DNA from: Streptomyces blattellae
GTDB lineage: Bacteria; Actinomycetota; Actinomycetes; Streptomycetales; Streptomycetaceae
Assembly: GCF_009709555.1 (NCBI RefSeq)
Contig: NZ_WJBG01000111.1
Location: 1 to 64,000 of the forward strand
Reading direction: 5' to 3'
Length of the DNA: 64,000 bases
Part shown: positions 22,865-31,667 of the stretch, one piece after another
How positions within the stretch are numbered: position 1 is the first letter of the stretch
Layout: the number at the start of each line of letters is the position of its first letter
Position numbers and translations under genes: made by a program
Notes under the pieces: model-generated
Databases searched by the model: none
Seen by the model: only the letters and a program-made list of their open reading frames with translations
What the model was told of the DNA's origin: nothing

Positions 22865-24989
22865 CGCTCTGAGCGGGTTCGCGGCCCCTGGCCGGACCGT
22901 CCCCCTTCGCCAGCCGGTGCGGCCACCAGACCTTCGGGCCGACGTCGAGGAACAGGGACGTGACCAGGATCGAGCGGACGATGAGGGTGTCCAGCAGGAC
23001 ACCGAGGGCGACCGTGAAGCCGATCTCCGCGAAGGCGACCAGGGGGAGGGTGCCGAGGGCGGCGAACGTGCCGGCCAGGACCAGCCCGGCGGAGGTGATG
23101 ACCGCTCCGGTCGCCGCCAGACCTGTGATCACGCCCGGCCGGGTGCCCTGGCGAACCGCCTCCTCGCGGATGCGGGTGCTCAGGAAGATGTTGTAGTCGA
23201 TGCCCAGGGCCACCAGGAAGACGAAGACGAACAGCGGGAAGTCCGTCGACTCGCCCGCGTAGTCGAAGACGTACCGGAAGGCCAGGGCGCTGATGCCGAG
23301 GGCCGCCGCGAACGACAGGATCACCGTCCCGATCAGCAGCAACGGGGCGACCAGGGCGCGGAGCAGGGCACACAGGATCAGCAGGACGACCACCAGTACC
23401 AGCGGGATGATCAGCACGTTGTCGTGCGTGGTCGCCTCGTCCATGTCCAGCAGGGCCGCCGTACCGCCGCCCACCTGGGCGTCCGCGTCCGGCACCGCGT
23501 GCACGGCGTCGCGGACCCGTTCCACGGTCTCTTTGGCGGCCTCGCTGTCGGCGGGGTCGGTCATCGTGGCCTCGAAGAGGACCTTGCCCTCGAAGGACGG
23601 TTTCGTGCCCGGTGGCAGGCCCAGCGACTCGGGGACGACGCCCTCGCTCGCGGCCACCGCCTCGCTGACCTGCCGGGCCTGCGCCTGGTTGCTGACGATG
23701 ACCAGGGGATCGCCGCTGCCCGCGGGGAAGTAGCGCTCCGAGACCTCCTGGCCGGTGATCGAGTCCCGGGTGCCGGTGAACGCGTCGGCGTTGCTGATGC
23801 CCTCGGCACGCAGCTGGATCAGGCCCAGCGAGCAGACCGCGAGGATCAGCGCGGTCACGCCCCACACCATGCGTGGGCGGTGGGACATACGGCGGCCCAT
23901 ACGGGCCCACACGCCCCGCTCGGTCGGTTCGGGGGAGCCGTAGTGCGGGATCACCGGCCAGAAGATCCAGCGGCCGAAGAGCACCAGCAGGGCCGGGAAC
24001 AGCGACATCATCGCCAGCAGCGCGACGGCGACGCCGATCGCCGCGACCGGGCCGAGGCCGCGGGTCGAGTTCATCTCGGCGGCCAGCAGCACCAGCATGC
24101 TCAGTACGACCGTGGCGCCGGACGCGATCACCGCGGGCCCGGCGCGGTGCAGGGCCAGGGCCATCGCCTCGTGCCGGTCCTCGTGGCGGCGCAGCTCTTC
24201 CCGGTAGCGGGCGACCAGGAGCAGGGCGTAGTCCGTCCCCGCGCCGAAGACGAGCACGGTGAGGATGCCGGCGCTCTGGCCGTTCACCGTCAGGCCCGCG
24301 TGCTCGGCGAGGAAGTAGATCAGGGCCTGTGCGGTGAACAGGGCGGCGATCACGGAGAGCAGCGGGATCAGCAGGAGCGAGGGGCTGCGGTACGTCAGCA
24401 GCAGCATGACGATGACGACGCCCATCGCGGACAGCAGCAGCGTCGAGTCGATGCCCTCGAAGGCCTCGGCGAAGTCCGCGGAGGTGCCGCCCGGCCCGGT
24501 GATGTGCACCGCGAGCCCGTCGCCGCCCTCTCCGGTGATGTCCCGGATCGAGTCGACCGCGGGCGCGATGCGCTCCCAGCCCTTCTCGTCCATGGTGATC
24601 GGGACGTAGATCTGGGCGGCCCGCGGATCGGTTTCCCGGTCGAAGGCCGGGCCGCGGGTCTCCGCGCCCCGGATGCCGTGGTCGGTGAGCCGCTTGAGCT
24701 GCCGCACGTCCTCGGTGATCCGCGCGCGGTCCTGCGCGGTCAGACCGCTCTCGCGCGCGTAGATCACGATCGCCGGGATCGTCTCGGGCCTGAAGTCCTC
24801 GGAGATCTCCAGGACTTGGGTCGATTCGGCGGACCCGGGCAGCCAGGAGGCCGCGTCGTTGTCCTGGGCGTCGGTGAGCCTCTGGGCGAAGGGCGCCATC
24901 AGGAAGAGCACCGCCAGCCACAGCACCAGTACGACCCACTTGGCACGCCGTCCACAGACGAGATGTGCGATACCGCGGTTACTCGCCAT
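22845..24989 (-). CDS. MMPL/RND-family membrane transporter
   Basis: Proton-driven exporter of lipids or drugs, substrate unknown. The 714 residues have the MmpL layout: one N-terminal membrane helix, a large outside domain (about 40-205), five helices, a second outside domain, and a second helix bundle. The proton-relay motifs are present in both halves, GTDYALL (about 251) and GIDYNIF (about 595). ATG 24989 has GGAGG upstream. It interrupts the rsmB-rpe neighbourhood on the opposite strand. Confidence 0.9.
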   Translation of the reverse strand: MASNRGIAHLVCGRRAKWVVLVLWLAVLFLMAPFAQRLTDAQDNDAASWLPGSAESTQVLEISEDFRPETIPAIVIYARESGLTAQDRARITEDVRQLKRLTDHGIRGAETRGPAFDRETDPRAAQIYVPITMDEKGWERIAPAVDSIRDITGEGGDGLAVHITGPGGTSADFAEAFEGIDSTLLLSAMGVVIVMLLLTYRSPSLLLIPLLSVIAALFTAQALIYFLAEHAGLTVNGQSAGILTVLVFGAGTDYALLLVARYREELRRHEDRHEAMALALHRAGPAVIASGATVVLSMLVLLAAEMNSTRGLGPVAAIGVAVALLAMMSLFPALLVLFGRWIFWPVIPHYGSPEPTERGVWARMGRRMSHRPRMVWGVTALILAVCSLGLIQLRAEGISNADAFTGTRDSITGQEVSERYFPAGSGDPLVIVSNQAQARQVSEAVAASEGVVPESLGLPPGTKPSFEGKVLFEATMTDPADSEAAKETVERVRDAVHAVPDADAQVGGGTAALLDMDEATTHDNVLIIPLVLVVVLLILCALLRALVAPLLLIGTVILSFAAALGISALAFRYVFDYAGESTDFPLFVFVFLVALGIDYNIFLSTRIREEAVRQGTRPGVITGLAATGAVITSAGLVLAGTFAALGTLPLVAFAEIGFTVALGVLLDTLIVRSILVTSLFLDVGPKVWWPHRLAKGDGPARGREPAQSVTRSGG

Positions 24990-25005
24990 GGGGACCTCCG
25001 CACCA

Positions 25006-25066
25006 GCGCCCAGGGGGCGCGGGGCTGTGATGTACGCGGTTCTGCCGTGCGGGCGCGACCAGCCAC
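25006..25066 (+). repeat. Dispersed intergenic repeat, copy A
   Basis: A 61-bp element that opens with a small hairpin (GCGCCC-AGG-GGGCGC), continues with CGGGGCTGT, and ends with GCGCGACCAGCCAC. Copies B (31571-31635, opposite strand) and C (44360-44424) share this layout. This copy lies in the MMPL/rpe divergent gap. I recall similar GCGCGACCAGCCAC-ended elements as frequent in Streptomyces intergenic DNA. Confidence 0.75.
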
Positions 25067-25146
25067 ATACAACCCGCAATCGGCGTGAAACCACCACCCT
25101 CTGGACCCCCGGCCCTCAAGCCCGGCGGAGCGCATACGCTTGGGGC

Positions 25147-25833
25147 ATGGCCGTGCAGATCAACCCCAGCATCCTGTCCGCCGACTTCGCCCGGCTCGCC
25201 GACGAGGCGAAGGCGGTCGAAGGGGCCGACTGGCTCCACGTCGACGTCATGGACAGCCATTTCGTCCCGAACCTCACGCTCGGTGTGCCGGTCGTAGAGT
25301 CCCTGGCCCGTGCGACGGACACCCCGCTGGACTGCCATCTGATGATCGAGGACCCTGATCGGTGGGCGCCTCAGTACGTCGAAGCGGGTGCCGGTTCCGT
25401 CACGTTCCATGTCGAGGCGGCCTCCGCTCCCGTGCGGCTGGCCCGGGAGATCCGGGCGAAGGGTGCCCGTGCCTCCCTGGCGCTCAAGCCGGCGACGCCC
25501 ATCGAGCCGTATGAGGATCTGCTCCCCGAACTCGACATGTTGCTGATCATGACGGTCGAGCCGGGCTTCGGTGGCCAGGCGTTCCTCGACATCATGCTCC
25601 CGAAGATTCGCCGCACCCGCGAGTTGATCAGCAAGCACGGCCTTGAACTGTGGCTCCAGGTGGACGGCGGGGTCGCCGCCTCGACGATCGAGCAGTGCGC
25701 CGAGGCGGGGGCCGATGTCTTCGTCGCCGGTTCGGCGGTGTACGGGGCCGAGGACCCGGCCGAAGCGGTCCGTGCGCTGCGCGCCCAGGCGGAGGCGGTC
25801 ACGAGGACCGCCGCCTGGGCATGCGGCCACTGA
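25147..25833 (+). CDS. rpe: Ribulose-phosphate 3-epimerase
   Basis: Interconverts ribulose 5-phosphate and xylulose 5-phosphate in the pentose phosphate pathway. The 228-residue TIM barrel shows [21 protein letters not shown] (metal-binding His and catalytic Asp, about 33-44), DCHLMIEDP, the phosphate site VEPGFGGQ (about 137) and VDGG. Start ATG 25147. Confidence 0.96.
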   Translation: MAVQINPSILSADFARLADEAKAVEGADWLHVDVMDSHFVPNLTLGVPVVESLARATDTPLDCHLMIEDPDRWAPQYVEAGAGSVTFHVEAASAPVRLAREIRAKGARASLALKPATPIEPYEDLLPELDMLLIMTVEPGFGGQAFLDIMLPKIRRTRELISKHGLELWLQVDGGVAASTIEQCAEAGADVFVAGSAVYGAEDPAEAVRALRAQAEAVTRTAAWACGH

Positions 25834-25935
25834 GCCAAGACAACGTGAACGGCGCCCATCTGGGCGGATCAAGAGCGCCGAATCTGCAAGGATGAACGGC
25901 GAATCCAGAGTGTGAACAGCAGTGAGGAGAGCGCC

Positions 25936-26955
25936 GTGTCGGGTATGTCGGCGGGCCGGTCAGCCATGCGGATGGGACCCGCTGAGCTGGTGCAGGCGGC
26001 GGCCATGGCCCGCCGCTTCTACCTTGAGGGCAAGTCCAAGATCCAGATCGCCGAGGAGTTCGGCGTCAGCCGCTTCAAGGTGGCCCGGGTCCTGGAAACC
26101 GCTCTCGAACGGGATCTCGTGCGTATCGAGATCCGCGTCCCGGCCGAACTGGACGCCGAGCGCTCCGACGCGCTGCGTGCCCGCTACGGCCTCAGGCATG
26201 CCGTCGTGGTCGAGTCCCCGGCCGAGCCCGAGGACTCGCCCGACCCCGAGAACCTCGGTGAGGTGGCCGCCGACCTGCTCGGCGAACTCGTCAACGAGGG
26301 CGATGTGCTCGGCCTGGCCTGGGGCCGCTCCACCATCCACATGGCCGCGGCCCTCAACCGGCTGCCGCCCTGCACGGTGGTGCAGCTGACGGGCGTGTAC
26401 GACGCCGGGACCGCCGAGCGCGGTTCGGTGGAGGCCGTGCGGCGGGCCGCCCAGGTGTCCGGCGGCGACGCCCACCCCATCTACGCGCCCATGCTGCTGC
26501 CGGACGCGGCCACCGCTGCCGCGCTGCGCAACCAGACCGGGATCGCGCGGGCCTTCGAGTACTTCGACAAGGTCACGGTCGCCTGTGTCTCCATCGGCTC
26601 CTGGGAGCCGGGCATCTCGACGGTGTACGACATGCTCAGGGACGAGGAGCGCGCGCACTACTCGTCCCTCGGTGTCGCCGCCGAGACGTCCGCGCACCTC
26701 TTCGACGCCGAGGGCCGCCGGGTCGGACGGGACCTGGGCGAGCGGTGCATCACGGTCAAGGCCGACCAGCTCCGCCGTATCCCCGAGGTCGTCGCGATCG
26801 CGGGCGGAGCGCGGAAGGCGGCCGCGATCGACGCGGTGCTGCGGTCGGGGCTGGTCACCAGCCTGGTGACGGACACGTCCGCGGCCGACTACCTGATGAC
26901 GACCGGCCCGACACCGCGTCCGGCGCTCAACCGGGCCGACCCGGACGGGCCCTGA
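25936..26955 (+). CDS. SorC/DeoR-family sugar-responsive regulator
   Basis: 339 residues: an N-terminal helix-turn-helix (KSKIQIAEEFGVSRFKVARV, about 30-50) and a C-terminal sugar-phosphate-binding domain (from about 75, with GLAWGRST and AGGARK). Such regulators bind a phosphorylated sugar. GTG 25936 is chosen because GAGGAGAG lies 6 bases upstream; GTG 25912 would add eight residues. It follows rpe on the same strand by 102 bp, so a pentose-phosphate ligand is plausible but unproven. Confidence 0.85.
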   Translation: MSGMSAGRSAMRMGPAELVQAAAMARRFYLEGKSKIQIAEEFGVSRFKVARVLETALERDLVRIEIRVPAELDAERSDALRARYGLRHAVVVESPAEPEDSPDPENLGEVAADLLGELVNEGDVLGLAWGRSTIHMAAALNRLPPCTVVQLTGVYDAGTAERGSVEAVRRAAQVSGGDAHPIYAPMLLPDAATAAALRNQTGIARAFEYFDKVTVACVSIGSWEPGISTVYDMLRDEERAHYSSLGVAAETSAHLFDAEGRRVGRDLGERCITVKADQLRRIPEVVAIAGGARKAAAIDAVLRSGLVTSLVTDTSAADYLMTTGPTPRPALNRADPDGP

Positions 26956-27046
26956 CGGTCAGTCGTGCGGGGGCGGCTTCATGCGCTTCCGCTCAGCATG
27001 ACCAGCACACCGGTGACCACTGCGACTCGTTCAGGGCGGTACTGAG

Positions 27047-27361
27047 ATGACGGAAGTCGTGGTCACGCTGGACCTCGACGGGATCACGGACAAAGCGGGG
27101 CTGATGGACCGTTGCGCCCGGACCCTGGAACTGCCCGACTGGTTCGGGCGCAACTGGGACGCGCTGGCCGACAGCCTCTCCGACCACGGCCTCTGGCCGG
27201 GGGACTCCGCGGAGAAGGGGCTGCTGATCGTCGTACGGAACTGGCAGCCGTACGCCGCCGCCCGCCCGGGCGAGTGGGAGACCGCACGGGACGTGTTCGG
27301 GCAGGCGGCCGACACGGCGCCGACGCTGACTGTGGCGCTGGCTCTCGGGGGTACCCCCTGA
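27047..27361 (+). CDS. Barstar-family RNase inhibitor-like protein
   Basis: 104 residues with the barstar core LPDWFGRNWDALADSLSD. Barstars inhibit barnase-type RNases. No barnase/RNase gene is seen in the window, so the target is unknown; many Streptomyces carry such orphan barstars. It lies 91 bp after the SorC regulator and converges with mmsA, 25 bp between their stops. Confidence 0.85.
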   Translation: MTEVVVTLDLDGITDKAGLMDRCARTLELPDWFGRNWDALADSLSDHGLWPGDSAEKGLLIVVRNWQPYAAARPGEWETARDVFGQAADTAPTLTVALALGGTP

Positions 27362-27386
27362 GGCCCCCCGCGTGATCAGCGGGCGG

Positions 27387-28901
27387 TCACGTCATCGTGG
27401 GAATCACGAAGTGCGCACCCGCACCGGAATCGGTGGTGGCGCTGGGCCACCGCTGGGTCACCGTCTTGGTCCGGGTGTAGAACCGGATCGAGTCCGGCCC
27501 GTGCTGGTTGAGGTCGCCGAATCCGGAGCGCTTCCAGCCACCGAAGGTGTGGTAGGCGATCGGCACCGGAATCGGCACATTGATTCCGACCATGCCCACC
27601 TGGACACGAGTGGCGAACTCGCGGGCGGCCTCGCCGTCGCGCGTGAAGATCGCGACCCCGTTGCCGTACTCGTGCTCCGAGGGCAGCCGCAGCGCCTCCG
27701 CCAGGGTGTCGGCGCGCACGACCTGGAGCACCGGGCCGAAGATCTCCTCCCGGTAGATCCGCATGCCGCTGGTGACGTGGTCGAACAAGGAGGCCCCGGT
27801 GAAGAAGCCCTCCTCGTGACCGGGCAGGCGGAAACCGCGGCCGTCGACGAGGAGTTCGGCGCCCTCGGCGACTCCCAGCTCGACGTACTGGTTCACGCGC
27901 GCTACGGCGTCCGCTCCGACGAGCGGTCCGAAGTCGGCCCGCGGGTCGTCCGACCTTCCGATCCGCAGCGCCTCCACCCGTGACACCAGCTTGGGGAGCA
28001 GCCGCTCGGCCGTCTCCTCCCCGACGGGGACGACCACCGACAGCGCCATGCAGCGCTCGCCCGCCGATCCGTAGGCGGCGCCGACGATCGCGTCCGCCGC
28101 CTCGTCGAGATCGGCGTCGGGCAGCACCAGGGCGTGGTTCTTGGCTCCGCCGAAGCACTGGGCGCGTTTGCCGTGGCGGGCCGCGGTCTCGTACACGTGC
28201 TGGGCGATCGGCGTCGACCCGACGAATCCCACCGCGCGGACGCGCTCGTCCGAGAGCAGCACGTCGACCGACTCGCGGTCGCCGTTGACCACGGTGAACA
28301 CGCCGGGCGGGAGCCCTGCCTCCGCCAGCAGGGAGGCGAGCATCAGAGGGACCGAGGGATCACGCTCGGACGGCTTGAGGACGAAGGCGTTGCCGCAGGC
28401 TATCGCCGGAGCCGCCTTCCACAACGGGATCATGGCAGGGAAGTTGAACGGGGTGATGCCGGCGACCACCCCGAGGGGCTGCCGCATCGAGTAGACGTCG
28501 ATCCCCGTGCCCGCGCCGACCGTGTGCTCGCCTTTGAGCAGATGCGGAATGCCGATCGCGAACTCGACGACGTCCAGACCGCGGCGGATGTCGCCCTCGG
28601 CGTCGGCGAGCGTCTTGCCGTGCTCGCTCGACAGCTTCGCCGCCAGCACCGCCAGGTCACGCTCTACGAGCTGCACGAACCGCATCAGCACCCGCGCCCG
28701 GCGCTGGGGGTTCCACGCCGCCCACTCCCGTTGCGCCTGCTCGGCGGCGTCGATCGCCGCGGTCGTCTCCGCACGGTCGGCAAGCGCGACGCGTGCCTGG
28801 ACCCGCCCTGTGTTCGGGTCGTACACATCCGCGAGGCGGCCGGACTCTCCCGGCACCTGCTTGCCGCCGATGAAGTGGGGCAGGATCTCCGGCTCCGTCA
28901 C
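27387..28901 (-). CDS. mmsA: Acylating methylmalonate-semialdehyde dehydrogenase
   Basis: NAD- and CoA-dependent oxidation of methylmalonate or malonate semialdehyde to propionyl- or acetyl-CoA. The 504 residues are aldehyde-dehydrogenase fold with the family-specific stretches TPFNFPAMIPLWKAAPAI and FGGAKNHALVLPDAD, and the catalytic Cys in GSAGERCMALSV. The GTG start overlaps the stop of the FAH gene (GTGA), so it is translationally coupled to a catabolic operon rather than to valine or inositol genes. It may finish off a short semialdehyde released by the pathway. Confidence 0.92.
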   Translation of the reverse strand: MTEPEILPHFIGGKQVPGESGRLADVYDPNTGRVQARVALADRAETTAAIDAAEQAQREWAAWNPQRRARVLMRFVQLVERDLAVLAAKLSSEHGKTLADAEGDIRRGLDVVEFAIGIPHLLKGEHTVGAGTGIDVYSMRQPLGVVAGITPFNFPAMIPLWKAAPAIACGNAFVLKPSERDPSVPLMLASLLAEAGLPPGVFTVVNGDRESVDVLLSDERVRAVGFVGSTPIAQHVYETAARHGKRAQCFGGAKNHALVLPDADLDEAADAIVGAAYGSAGERCMALSVVVPVGEETAERLLPKLVSRVEALRIGRSDDPRADFGPLVGADAVARVNQYVELGVAEGAELLVDGRGFRLPGHEEGFFTGASLFDHVTSGMRIYREEIFGPVLQVVRADTLAEALRLPSEHEYGNGVAIFTRDGEAAREFATRVQVGMVGINVPIPVPIAYHTFGGWKRSGFGDLNQHGPDSIRFYTRTKTVTQRWPSATTDSGAGAHFVIPTMT

Positions 28902-29740
28902 GGCGCCTCGATCTCGGAGCGGTCGACGATCGGGTTGCGCACGGCCCCGATGCCCTCGACCTCGACCTCGACGACGTCGCCGGGCTGGAGGAAGACCTCC
29001 GGTTTCCGGCCCGCGCCGATGCCTCCCGGGGTCCCGGTGGCGATCACGTCCCCGGGCAGGAGAGTGATGGTGTCGGACAGGTACGACACGATCGCGGCGA
29101 CGTCGTGGATGAGGTCGCGGGTGTTCCCGTCCTGCATGATCTCGCCGTTGACGCGAGTGGTGACGCGCAGTGCGGCCGGCGACAGTTCGTCCGCGGTGAC
29201 CACGACCGGACCGATCGGCCCGCTGCGGTCCGCGTTCTTGCCGACGGTGAACTGAGGGGTCGCCAGCTGCTTGCGCCGGGCGCTGAGGTCGTTGAAGGCC
29301 GTGTAGCCGAAGATGTGGTCGAGGGCCGTCTCCGGCGTGACGTTCCACGCCGGGGTCCCGACGACGGCGGCCAGTTCGACCTCCCAGTCGAGGCCCGGCT
29401 CGTTCGGGGGGACCGGCACGGGCGTGCCGTCGGTGACGAGGGTGCTGGCCCAACGCCCGAAGATCATGGGCAGTTTCGGCACGTCGAGCCCTGCGAGGTC
29501 TTTCGATTCCCCCGCGTGGGAGTGGTAGTTGATGCCCACGCAGAAGACCCGAGAGGTGAGGGGAACCGGGGGCACCTGCTCCAGGTCGGTGAGCAGCAGG
29601 GTCGGTGTGCCCGCCTCGGACGCCAACGCCGCGGGGACGTCTGCGTAGAACTCATCGAGCGGGGCGATGGGGGCGACCTTGTCGCCGGAGACGGCACCGA
29701 CGAACCGGCGGCCGTTCTCGGCGTAGGCGATCAGACGCAT
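28898..29740 (-). CDS. Fumarylacetoacetate-hydrolase-family protein
   Basis: 280 residues of the FAH superfamily, which includes hydrolases, hydratases, isomerases and decarboxylases acting on 2-oxo- or 2-hydroxydienoates in ring-cleavage pathways. The metal-binding and catalytic blocks are intact: VGINYHSHAGE, DWEVELAAVVG, GYTAFNDLSARR and GDVIATGTPGGIG. It lies between the VOC-fold gene and mmsA and is coupled to the latter, which fits a late hydrolysis or hydration step after ring opening. The exact reaction cannot be read from the sequence. Confidence 0.88.
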   Translation of the reverse strand: MRLIAYAENGRRFVGAVSGDKVAPIAPLDEFYADVPAALASEAGTPTLLLTDLEQVPPVPLTSRVFCVGINYHSHAGESKDLAGLDVPKLPMIFGRWASTLVTDGTPVPVPPNEPGLDWEVELAAVVGTPAWNVTPETALDHIFGYTAFNDLSARRKQLATPQFTVGKNADRSGPIGPVVVTADELSPAALRVTTRVNGEIMQDGNTRDLIHDVAAIVSYLSDTITLLPGDVIATGTPGGIGAGRKPEVFLQPGDVVEVEVEGIGAVRNPIVDRSEIEAP

Positions 29741-29768
29741 GAAGTGCTCCTGTCGGTGGTGCGGGCGG

Positions 29769-29802
29769 TCCCGGTCACGAATCGGTCCCGGTCACGAATC
29801 GG
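29769..29802. repeat. 17-bp perfect tandem duplication
   Basis: Two exact adjacent copies of a 17-bp unit (29769-29785 and 29786-29802). The second copy contains the stop and last codons of the VOC gene (stop at 29792-29794). Confidence 0.9.
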
Positions 29803-30316
29803 TCTGTCGTGCCAGCAGGGCCATGTCGACGATGCCGTCCTCGCCGTGCTCGGCGACGTAACCGCGCACCCTCTCCATGATGGTCTCGGGCGGTTCGTCG
29901 AGGTCGACTTCGAGGAGGAACCCCTGCCGGGCCTTCAGCCCCGTCGGCCAGTAGAGCTCCAGGCGGTTGCCCTCGGGGTCGTAGAAGTAGACGCCGATCG
30001 CGTTGCCGTGCGTGACGGTGTACTCGAAGCGCACGCCCTCGGCCACCAGTTTGCGGTAGAAGTCGATGACGTCCTGGAGCGTGGGGCAGCGGAAGGAGAT
30101 CTGCTGCAGCAGCATCGCGCCCGGCTCCGCGGTGCGGCCGGCGCAGAGCAGGACCTCGTGGTGTTCGATGTCGGGCCGGGAACTGAGGAAGTACAGCCCC
30201 GCCTTCTCGTCGATGTCCGAGACCTGAAGGCCCAGCGTGTCCCGGTAGAACGGGAGCATGGTGTCGATGTCGTGCACGTGGATGCCGACGTGCGCGAGTT
30301 CCTCGATGTGCGGCAT
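29792..30316 (-). CDS. VOC-fold protein, extradiol dioxygenase/glyoxalase superfamily
   Basis: 174 residues, a two-module VOC protein of the size of glyoxalases or one-domain dioxygenases rather than the roughly 300-residue catechol 2,3-dioxygenases. Candidate metal ligands are a His in AHVGIHVHD (about 8), a His in HHEVLLC and a Glu in NRLELYWP. ATG 30316 with GGAGG upstream. Neighbours (flavin monooxygenases, FAH hydrolase) make ring cleavage plausible, but an isomerase or lyase role is equally possible. Confidence 0.8.
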   Translation of the reverse strand: MPHIEELAHVGIHVHDIDTMLPFYRDTLGLQVSDIDEKAGLYFLSSRPDIEHHEVLLCAGRTAEPGAMLLQQISFRCPTLQDVIDFYRKLVAEGVRFEYTVTHGNAIGVYFYDPEGNRLELYWPTGLKARQGFLLEVDLDEPPETIMERVRGYVAEHGEDGIVDMALLARQTDS

Positions 30317-30342
30317 GGCGTGTTCCTCCGAACCGAAGTGGG

Positions 30343-31503
30343 TCAGTGGGCGATGTGCCCGATGTTGGTGTGAATCGCACGCAGGGGGGATTCGTAGTGA
30401 CGTGGCCCGCCGTTCCCCGCCATGATCACGGAGAACACCCGCTTGGCGTTCTCCCCGAGGAACCCGCGAATGTCCTCCTCGGTGAACCCCCGGTCGAGGA
30501 GAGCGGCCGTCAGTACGGTGTAGCGGTCCCGGGTCATCAACTCGGGGATGTGGTGCTGGTTGACCGGGCGCGGAGTGGCGGCGAGCTTCTCGTCCGAGAT
30601 CTCGCCCTTCTTGAAGGTGACGGACTGGACGGGGCGGTTCTCGCCCTGGAAGTGCCCCCAGCCCTGGTACGGCTCCTCGAAGCCGAGCCCTACGCTCCGC
30701 GGGCCGGCGACCCGCGCCACGTACTCGATCTGGTCGACGAAGTGGGTCAGTTCCACCGGCTCCACGGGACGGACCAGCTGGCTGGCCGGTTGCAGCGCGA
30801 TCAGGCCCCCGGCCGCACCGAGCTTGCGCAGCACCTCGTCCGACTTGTTCTTCTCGTGCGGGGAGAGCCCGTAGGCGCACGCGTGGCTCACGTAGGTCGG
30901 CTTGGTCGAGACGTCGAGGACGTCCAGGGAGGTCCGCTCGTTGGCGTGAGCGATGTCGACCGCGATGCCGACCGCGTTCATCCGCTGCACCACGGCGCAG
31001 CCGAAATGCGTCAGCCCCGACTCGTAACGCTCGTGATGGGCGCTGCCGATGGCGTTGTGCCCGCGGACGACGATCGTGGAGCTGCGCTGGCCCAGCCGGT
31101 GGAAGAAGTCGACATCGTCGAGGGTGCGGAAGTTGTCACCGAAGTGGAGGCTGATGAGGACGCCGATACGACCCGAGGCGCGGGCGGCGTCGAAGTCGGC
31201 GCCGGTGGAGATCCGCATGAGCTGGTCGCGGTGGTCGTGCAGGACCGAGTTCCACGCGGCCAGTTGACGAACGACACCGTCGAACGGGTTCAGATCCATG
31301 CAGAAGGTGGGGCAGACGACGATGTCGAGGTGCGCCGCGCGCCAGTCGGCGATGACGGCGTCGTTCACCTCGAAGGGATCGAACAGGAAACGGTCGGCTC
31401 CGCCGTTCGGTGAGCAGGGCAGCTCTGATCCCTGTAGCAGGAAGGCTTCTTGGACGAGGTCCTCGGCCCGGGCCCTGGCCGGGGCTGAGATTGCGGTGGA
31501 CAC
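30343..31503 (-). CDS. Peptidase M19 (renal dipeptidase)-like protein with degenerate metal site
   Basis: 386 residues aligning to the M19 zinc dipeptidase family through the central region (GLTHFGCAVVQRMNAVGIAV, DIAHAN, VSHACA). Two histidines equivalent to the zinc-binding pair are kept (H186, H207). The other usual ligands are not: the N-terminal DGHxD motif is replaced around LLQGSELPC (22-30), the Glu of the IGIEGG motif by ISLHFGD (117-123), and the C-terminal GSDFDG motif by GFEEPYQG. Its place in a catabolic operon suggests it hydrolyses or binds a non-peptide pathway compound. Confidence 0.8.
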   Translation of the reverse strand: MSTAISAPARARAEDLVQEAFLLQGSELPCSPNGGADRFLFDPFEVNDAVIADWRAAHLDIVVCPTFCMDLNPFDGVVRQLAAWNSVLHDHRDQLMRISTGADFDAARASGRIGVLISLHFGDNFRTLDDVDFFHRLGQRSSTIVVRGHNAIGSAHHERYESGLTHFGCAVVQRMNAVGIAVDIAHANERTSLDVLDVSTKPTYVSHACAYGLSPHEKNKSDEVLRKLGAAGGLIALQPASQLVRPVEPVELTHFVDQIEYVARVAGPRSVGLGFEEPYQGWGHFQGENRPVQSVTFKKGEISDEKLAATPRPVNQHHIPELMTRDRYTVLTAALLDRGFTEEDIRGFLGENAKRVFSVIMAGNGGPRHYESPLRAIHTNIGHIAH

Positions 31504-31570
31504 GCATGCTCTCCTTCGCGGTTTGAGAGGCGCTCCGCGGGATGGGTTGTCGTTTGACTGCGGCGCCGTC

Positions 31571-31635
31571 GTGGCTGGTCGCGCTCGCGCGGCGGAGCCG
31601 CATATTCAGTACAGCCCCGCGCCCCTTTGGGGCGC
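31571..31635 (-). repeat. Dispersed intergenic repeat, copy B (terminator-like)
   Basis: The reverse complement begins with GCGCCCCAAAGGGGCGC, a 7-bp hairpin with a 3-nt loop, and ends with GCGCGACCAGCCAC. In that orientation it lies 32 bp after the stop of the flavin-reductase gene, the position of a terminator. About 65 bp, closely similar to copy C on the other strand. Confidence 0.8.
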
Positions 31636-31667
31636 TGCCGAACCGCAGCTGACTTCGCCGAGCCGGC

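Noticed and set aside
22917..25088. A 723-codon plus-strand frame opposite the MMPL gene
   Set aside because: It is the complement shadow of a transporter with clear membrane helices and motifs; its own product is Arg/Gly/Asp-rich and meaningless.
29792..30316. Calling the VOC protein a catechol 2,3-dioxygenase
   Set aside because: At 174 residues it is much shorter than those enzymes; only the fold and candidate ligands can be supported.
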